Made by a program: the position numbers and the translations under genes. Positions 50,296-56,659 of a stretch of 56,659 nt of DNA are shown here, piece by piece (within the stretch, counting starts at the first letter, position 1; each line of letters starts with the position of its first letter). The notes below the pieces were generated by a model. The model had not been told where the DNA came from. It saw only the letters and a program-made list of their open reading frames with translations, and did no database searches. Source of the DNA: Candidatus Competibacteraceae bacterium (lineage in GTDB: Bacteria > Pseudomonadota > Gammaproteobacteria > Competibacterales > Competibacteraceae); the NCBI GenBank assembly GCA_003989075.1, contig RXIX01000008.1, forward strand, positions 1 through 56,659, in the 5' to 3' direction.

Positions 50296-50901
50296 ATGCT
50301 GGTCATCGGCCTCACCGGCGGCATCGGCAGTGGCAAGACTGCGGCCAGCGACCGCTTTGCCGAACTGGGCGCACCGGTGATCGATACCGATCAACTGGCC
50401 CGCGAGCTGGTCGCACCCGGCCAGCCGGCACTGGCGGATATCGTCGCCGCCTTTGGGGCGGAGTGCATTGATGAGCACGGTCAGCTGCACCGTGCTCGGC
50501 TGCGCCAGCGGGTATTTGCTGATACCGCCGCCCGGCAGCGTCTGGAGTACATCCTGCATCCGCGCATCCGCGCCCAGGTGCGGGAACGGCTGGCCACCCT
50601 GGACGCGCCCTACTGCCTGGTAGTCATTCCGCTGCTGGTTGAGACCGGCATGCGCGATCTGGTCAACCGGGTGCTGGTGGTCGATGTGCCCGAAGCGGTG
50701 CAGATCCACCGGGTCATGGCACGCGACCGGGTCGATGCTGCCCAGGCACAGCGCATCCTCGCCGCGCAGGCCAGTCGTGCCCAGCGCCTGGCACTGGCCG
50801 ATGATGTGCTGGAAAACAGCGGCGCCCTGGATACCCTGCAGCACCAGGTCACCGCACTGCACCAGCAGTATCTGCGCCTGGCCACCGCGCCCCTGGCCTA
50901 G
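50296..50901 (+). CDS. coaE: Dephospho-CoA kinase
   Basis: A 201-residue P-loop kinase: Walker A GLTGGIGSGKT at residues 5-15, DTDQLARELVAPGQPAL, LRQRVFADTAARQRLEYILH, then CLVVIPLLVETGMRDLVNRV. It phosphorylates dephospho-CoA at the 3' hydroxyl of ribose, the last step of coenzyme A synthesis. The start at 50296 follows the pilD stop by four bases; the gene is a normal resident of the pilBCD cluster in gammaproteobacteria. Confidence 0.97.
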   Translation: MLVIGLTGGIGSGKTAASDRFAELGAPVIDTDQLARELVAPGQPALADIVAAFGAECIDEHGQLHRARLRQRVFADTAARQRLEYILHPRIRAQVRERLATLDAPYCLVVIPLLVETGMRDLVNRVLVVDVPEAVQIHRVMARDRVDAAQAQRILAAQASRAQRLALADDVLENSGALDTLQHQVTALHQQYLRLATAPLA

Positions 50902-51006
50902 AATCCGTCCCGGTGGCACGCCGGGGCACCGGCGCCACCGCCACGCCCCGTCCCGTGCTGGTGTCTCCTCGCATGATGACCGCGTTTCACGCGCACGAGG
51001 TTTTGT

Positions 51007-51777
51007 GTGTCTCACACCATTTGCTATGAGCAGCCGTTGAACGAGCGCGTGCGAACCCTGCTGCGGATGGAATACCTGTTCCGCCAGATCCATCACGCGC
51101 TCAGCGGAAACTCGACCTGGGACAGCCGCAGCGCGCTACAGGCCCTGTTCGACCTGCTGGCCCTGACCGGGCGCAATGAACTGAAAAGCGAACTGCTCAA
51201 GGAACTGGAACGGCATACCGTCGCCCTCAATCGCCTGCGGCAGAATCCCGGCATCGATATCATCCGGCTCAACCAGACTCTGGACGAGATCAGTGCCGCC
51301 TGTAGCCGCATTCACCACTTCGATAGTCTGTCGCTGGAAGCGGTGCGCCAGAGTGATTTCCTCTGCGCGATTCACAAACGCAGCCAGGTGCCCGGTGGCA
51401 CCTGCCGTTTCGACCTGCCCGCGTTGTATCACTGGCTGCAGCAGGACAACGCAGTGCGCAGCCGCCATCTCAATGAGTGGCTAGCGCCCTTCGCACCGAT
51501 GCGCGAGGCAGTATTTCTAGCGCTGCGCCTGATCCGCGATAGCGCCACGCTGCGCCCGGAAATCGCGCTTGGCAGCTTTTTCCAGCGCGCCCTGGATGCC
51601 GGCGCACCGCACCAGATGATCCGGGTGCTGCTGCCGGCCAGCAGTACCCTGTTTCCAGAGATCAGCGGCGGCCGGCACCGCTTCACCATCCGCTTCCTGA
51701 CCCAGCCCGATCCCAACCGGCGCGCAGTTCAAAGCACTGCCGATGTCGCCTTCGAGCTGGCCTGCTGCACCATCTGA
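51007..51777 (+). CDS. zapD: Cell division protein ZapD
   Basis: A 256-residue protein of the ZapD (YacF) family, recognised by YEQPLNERVRTLLRMEYLFR at the N-terminus, DLLALTGRNELKSELLKELE, the FDLPALYHWLQQ central segment, and the conserved FFQRALDAGAPHQMIRVLLP and GRHRFTIRFL at the C-terminus. ZapD crosslinks FtsZ filaments at the division ring. A GTG start (51007) with GAGG eight bases upstream gives the family N-terminus directly. The gene is in the usual place after coaE. Its last 49 bases overlap the convergent mutT-type gene. Confidence 0.96.
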   Translation: MSHTICYEQPLNERVRTLLRMEYLFRQIHHALSGNSTWDSRSALQALFDLLALTGRNELKSELLKELERHTVALNRLRQNPGIDIIRLNQTLDEISAACSRIHHFDSLSLEAVRQSDFLCAIHKRSQVPGGTCRFDLPALYHWLQQDNAVRSRHLNEWLAPFAPMREAVFLALRLIRDSATLRPEIALGSFFQRALDAGAPHQMIRVLLPASSTLFPEISGGRHRFTIRFLTQPDPNRRAVQSTADVAFELACCTI

Positions 51778-52190
51778 GCAGGTAGCGCCGCCGCAGTTCG
51801 CAGGGCAGCGATAATCGGCGCATCAGCAGCGGGAAAATCCACCTCGCGCAGGCCGGTCACCGCCACCCAGGCCAGCGGCTGACCCTCGCGGCCCTGCGGC
51901 TCGCCCTGATAGGCATCGACCTGCCAGACATCAAGCAGCACCTGCCGGTCGGCGTAGGCGTGCCGCACCTGCAGCCAGGGCGCAGCGGTCTGGACGTGAA
52001 TACCCAGTTCCTCATGCAGTTCACGGGCGAGTGCGGCGGACACCGTCTCACCCGCCTCGACCTTGCCGCCGGGAAACTCCCACAGGCCACCCTGGTGCGC
52101 AGCGGCAGCACGCCGGGCAATCAGCACCGCACCACTGGCATCGCGCACAATGCCAACTGCGACATGCACCAGCGCTGCGCTGCTGCTCAC
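51729..52190 (-). CDS. mutT: MutT-type Nudix hydrolase (8-oxo-dGTP diphosphatase)
   Basis: A 153-residue Nudix protein. It starts [20 protein letters not shown], and the Nudix box G-x5-E-x7-REUxEExGU is complete in [20 protein letters not shown] and ELGI. FPGG precedes the box as in MutT. MutT removes oxidised dGTP from the nucleotide pool; its location beside argJ and secA is the usual one. The 3' end extends about 25 residues past the domain and overlaps zapD by 49 bp tail to tail. It starts four bases into the argJ stop region (overlap of four bases). Confidence 0.94.
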   Translation of the reverse strand: MSSSAALVHVAVGIVRDASGAVLIARRAAAAHQGGLWEFPGGKVEAGETVSAALARELHEELGIHVQTAAPWLQVRHAYADRQVLLDVWQVDAYQGEPQGREGQPLAWVAVTGLREVDFPAADAPIIAALRTAAALPAQMVQQASSKATSAVL

Positions 52191-53377
52191 GTCCGGTACT
52201 CGGCGTTGATGCGCACGTAGTCAAAGGACAGGTCGGTAGTCCAGATCCGCGCCGTGGCAGCGCCACGCCCCAGCATCACGCGAATGGTGATCTCGGACCG
52301 GCCCATCACCTCTTGCCCCAAGGCCTCGGTGTAGGCTGGATCGCGGCCGCCGCCCTGTACAATGCGCGCTTCGTCAAGGTAGATCTCCACCCGATCCAGA
52401 TCGAGCGCCTCCAGCCCGGACCGACCGACCGCAGCCAGAATGCGCCCCCAATTGGGGTCGGAGGCGAAAAAGGCGGTCTTGACCAGCGGCGAATGGGCAA
52501 TGGTGTAGGCGACCTGCCGGCACTCGGCCACGTCATGACCACCCTCAACCTGCACGGTGATGAACTTGGTGGCGCCCTCGCCATCGCGGATGATCGCCTG
52601 GGCCAGCTCGATGCACACCTCATCCAGCGCGGCCGCAAAGCGCTCCCGGTCCTCACCGCTCGCCGGCACGCGCACGCCCGCCTGGCCGGTCGCCAGCAGC
52701 ACACAGGCATCATTGGTCGAGGTATCGCCGTCGACGGTGATGGCGTTGAAGGAGGCCGCCACCGCATCGGTCAGCAGCTGCTGCAGCAGCCCCGGCTCTA
52801 CCTCGGCATCGGTGGCGATGAAGGCCAGCATCGTCGCCATGTCCGGACGGATCATGCCGGCGCCCTTGGCAATGCCAGCGATAGTCACCGTGCATCCCGC
52901 CAGTTGCAGTTGCCGTGAAGCCCGCTTGGGCCGGGTATCGGTGGTCATGATGCCAGCGGCGGCTTCGTCCCAGCCATCCGCGCGCAAGGCCGCCAGCGCC
53001 GCCGGCAGGCCGCTGATCAGCCGGAACAGCGGCAGCGGTTCGCCGATCACCCCGGTGGAAAACGGCAGCACCTCCTCGGGCCGGCACCCACTGCGCTGCG
53101 CCAGCGCCTGGCAACTGGCATCGGCATCGGCCAGCCCCTGCCGTCCGGTACCGGCGTTGGCATTACCGGTATTGATCAGCAGATAGCGTGGACGGGCGGC
53201 GGCCAGATGGCTGCGCGCCAGAATCACTGGCGCGGCGCAAAAGGCATTGCGGGTAAACACGGCGGCGGCCTGGGTGCCGGGCGCAGCCTCAATCACCACC
53301 AGATCGCGGCGGTCGGGATACTTGATGCCAGCCCGGGCTACACCCAGGCGAATCCCAGTGACGGTCAACGCTTGCAT
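52187..53377 (-). CDS. argJ: Bifunctional glutamate N-acetyltransferase / amino-acid acetyltransferase
   Basis: A 396-residue ArgJ-family protein, normal length. [51 protein letters not shown] and [20 protein letters not shown] are present. The bond before Thr in DMATML (near residue 182) is the autocleavage site that yields the two subunits and the catalytic Thr. The enzyme transfers acetyl between N-acetylornithine and glutamate, and in bifunctional forms also uses acetyl-CoA. It lies between secA (12-bp gap upstream) and mutT (4-bp overlap downstream). Confidence 0.97.
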   Translation of the reverse strand: MQALTVTGIRLGVARAGIKYPDRRDLVVIEAAPGTQAAAVFTRNAFCAAPVILARSHLAAARPRYLLINTGNANAGTGRQGLADADASCQALAQRSGCRPEEVLPFSTGVIGEPLPLFRLISGLPAALAALRADGWDEAAAGIMTTDTRPKRASRQLQLAGCTVTIAGIAKGAGMIRPDMATMLAFIATDAEVEPGLLQQLLTDAVAASFNAITVDGDTSTNDACVLLATGQAGVRVPASGEDRERFAAALDEVCIELAQAIIRDGEGATKFITVQVEGGHDVAECRQVAYTIAHSPLVKTAFFASDPNWGRILAAVGRSGLEALDLDRVEIYLDEARIVQGGGRDPAYTEALGQEVMGRSEITIRVMLGRGAATARIWTTDLSFDYVRINAEYRT

Positions 53378-53389
53378 GGTGTCCGCTCC

Positions 53390-56128
<2,739 letters not shown>

Positions 56129-56218
56129 TCGGGCGCCTTTTGCTTCGTCGCTCTGGGAAAAATGCCGGAAATAATACTCCAGCAGCGCTGTTTTTGCGCG
56201 GGACAGCCGGCAGGACGC

Positions 56219-56259
56219 AAAAGGAAGACGCGGCCCTCCAGGATTGCTGGAAGACCGCG
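56219..56259 (-). terminator. Probable terminator/attenuator between lpxC and secA
   Basis: On the minus strand CGCGGTCTTCCAG-CAATC-CTGGAGGGCCGCG pairs at 11 of 13 positions (two mismatches) and is followed by TCTTCCTTTT. It lies about 38 bp after the lpxC stop and 90 bp before the secA start, so it may end lpxC transcription or limit read-through into secA. Confidence 0.6.
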
Positions 56260-56296
56260 CGGAAGTGACGGCTGGGGAAATGCGGGGCCGGATGCC

Positions 56297-56659
56297 TTAG
56301 CGGGTTGCCTGGGCAGGCTGCAGGTAGGAGATCGGCGCCTGGCGCTCGTCGCTGTAGGTGACTTCTTCCCAGGCACTGCTGTCGGCGAGCAGTTCGCGCA
56401 GCAGGCGATTGTTCAGGGCATGACCGGACTTGTAGCCGGTAAAGGCACCGATCAGACTGCGCCCGAGCAGGTACAGATCACCGATGGCGTCGAGAATCTT
56501 GTGCTTGACGAACTCATCCTCGTAGCGTAGGCCGTCCTCGTTGAGAATGCGGTAGTCGTCAACCACAATGGCGTTATCCAGGGTACCGCCCAGCGCCAGG
56601 CGCCGTTCGCGCAGGTATTCCAGATCACGCATGAAGCCAAAGGTGCGCGCCCGGCTGAC
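56297..56659 (-). CDS. lpxC: UDP-3-O-acyl-N-acetylglucosamine deacetylase, C-terminal part
   Basis: The last 120 residues of LpxC; the 5' part lies beyond the window. The frame enters as [20 protein letters not shown] and includes [20 protein letters not shown], the metal-site segment [20 protein letters not shown] (His and Asp ligands) and [20 protein letters not shown] with the catalytic His. LpxC is the committed step of lipid A synthesis and needs zinc. Its position before secA is conserved in gammaproteobacteria. Confidence 0.97.
   Translation of the reverse strand, partial: VSRARTFGFMRDLEYLRERRLALGGTLDNAIVVDDYRILNEDGLRYEDEFVKHKILDAIGDLYLLGRSLIGAFTGYKSGHALNNRLLRELLADSSAWEEVTYSDERQAPISYLQPAQATR

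Overview
The window is chromosomal DNA from a GC-rich gammaproteobacterium. The right end carries the conserved gammaproteobacterial blocks pilB-pilC-pilD-coaE-zapD and lpxC-secA-argJ-mutT converging on each other. Elsewhere there are ispG, rfaH, thrH and abundant short hairpin repeats of the ATTCCC...GGGAAT type. The genus cannot be read from the sequence with certainty.

Region 1 (1-9.3 kb) is a surface-polysaccharide locus on the minus strand. It holds a Wzx-type flippase (cut by the window edge), an AT-rich hexapeptide acyltransferase, and the three enzymes for a dTDP-3-acetamido-3,6-dideoxyhexose (Fuc3NAc or Qui3NAc type), all behind a MarR-type EPS regulator. The leader of this operon contains GGCGGTAGCGTGC, a match to the ops site that recruits RfaH, and an rfaH gene lies about 2 kb upstream. 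The operon is scarred: two aminotransferase remnants and a small DUF4160/DUF2442 pair sit between the ketoisomerase and aminotransferase genes. Between the regulator and rfaH are an Rpn-type nuclease gene and a tandem array of six 58-bp hairpin units.

Region 2 (9-18.2 kb) holds a circularly permuted ATP-grasp/alpha-E fusion with a transglutaminase partner, a universal stress protein, ispG with a TPR lipoprotein, an isochorismatase-family hydrolase and a DedA-PAP2-LssY fusion. Region 3 (18.5-30.8 kb) holds an XRE regulator and a signalling operon made of a FecR-TPR-beta-barrel giant, a small protein, a CHASE2 histidine kinase and a sigma-54 response regulator. It also has a TrpX-type ABC importer, thrH and a cyclic-nucleotide-binding protein.

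Region 4 (30.9-43.6 kb) looks like an inserted island. It is bordered on the left by a Doc-type toxin-antitoxin pair, a broken CHAT-domain gene and an IS3-family relic. On the right are an IS200/IS605-like end, a truncated cytochrome gene and a duplicated phoX fragment. Inside is a seven-gene, two-operon divergent system: a VWA-domain lipoprotein, a four-TM protein, a tubulin-like GTPase, a giant actin/Hsp70-like ATPase and a membrane coiled-coil protein on the minus strand; a four-TM MotA/ZorA-like protein with a very long coiled-coil tail and a second membrane coiled-coil protein on the plus strand. This combination of tubulin-like, actin-like, VWA and possible ion-channel modules is the best candidate for an undescribed system in the window.

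Region 5 (43.5-56.7 kb) holds a PhoX-type phosphatase, the type IV pilus assembly genes with coaE and zapD, then mutT, argJ, secA and the 3' end of lpxC.
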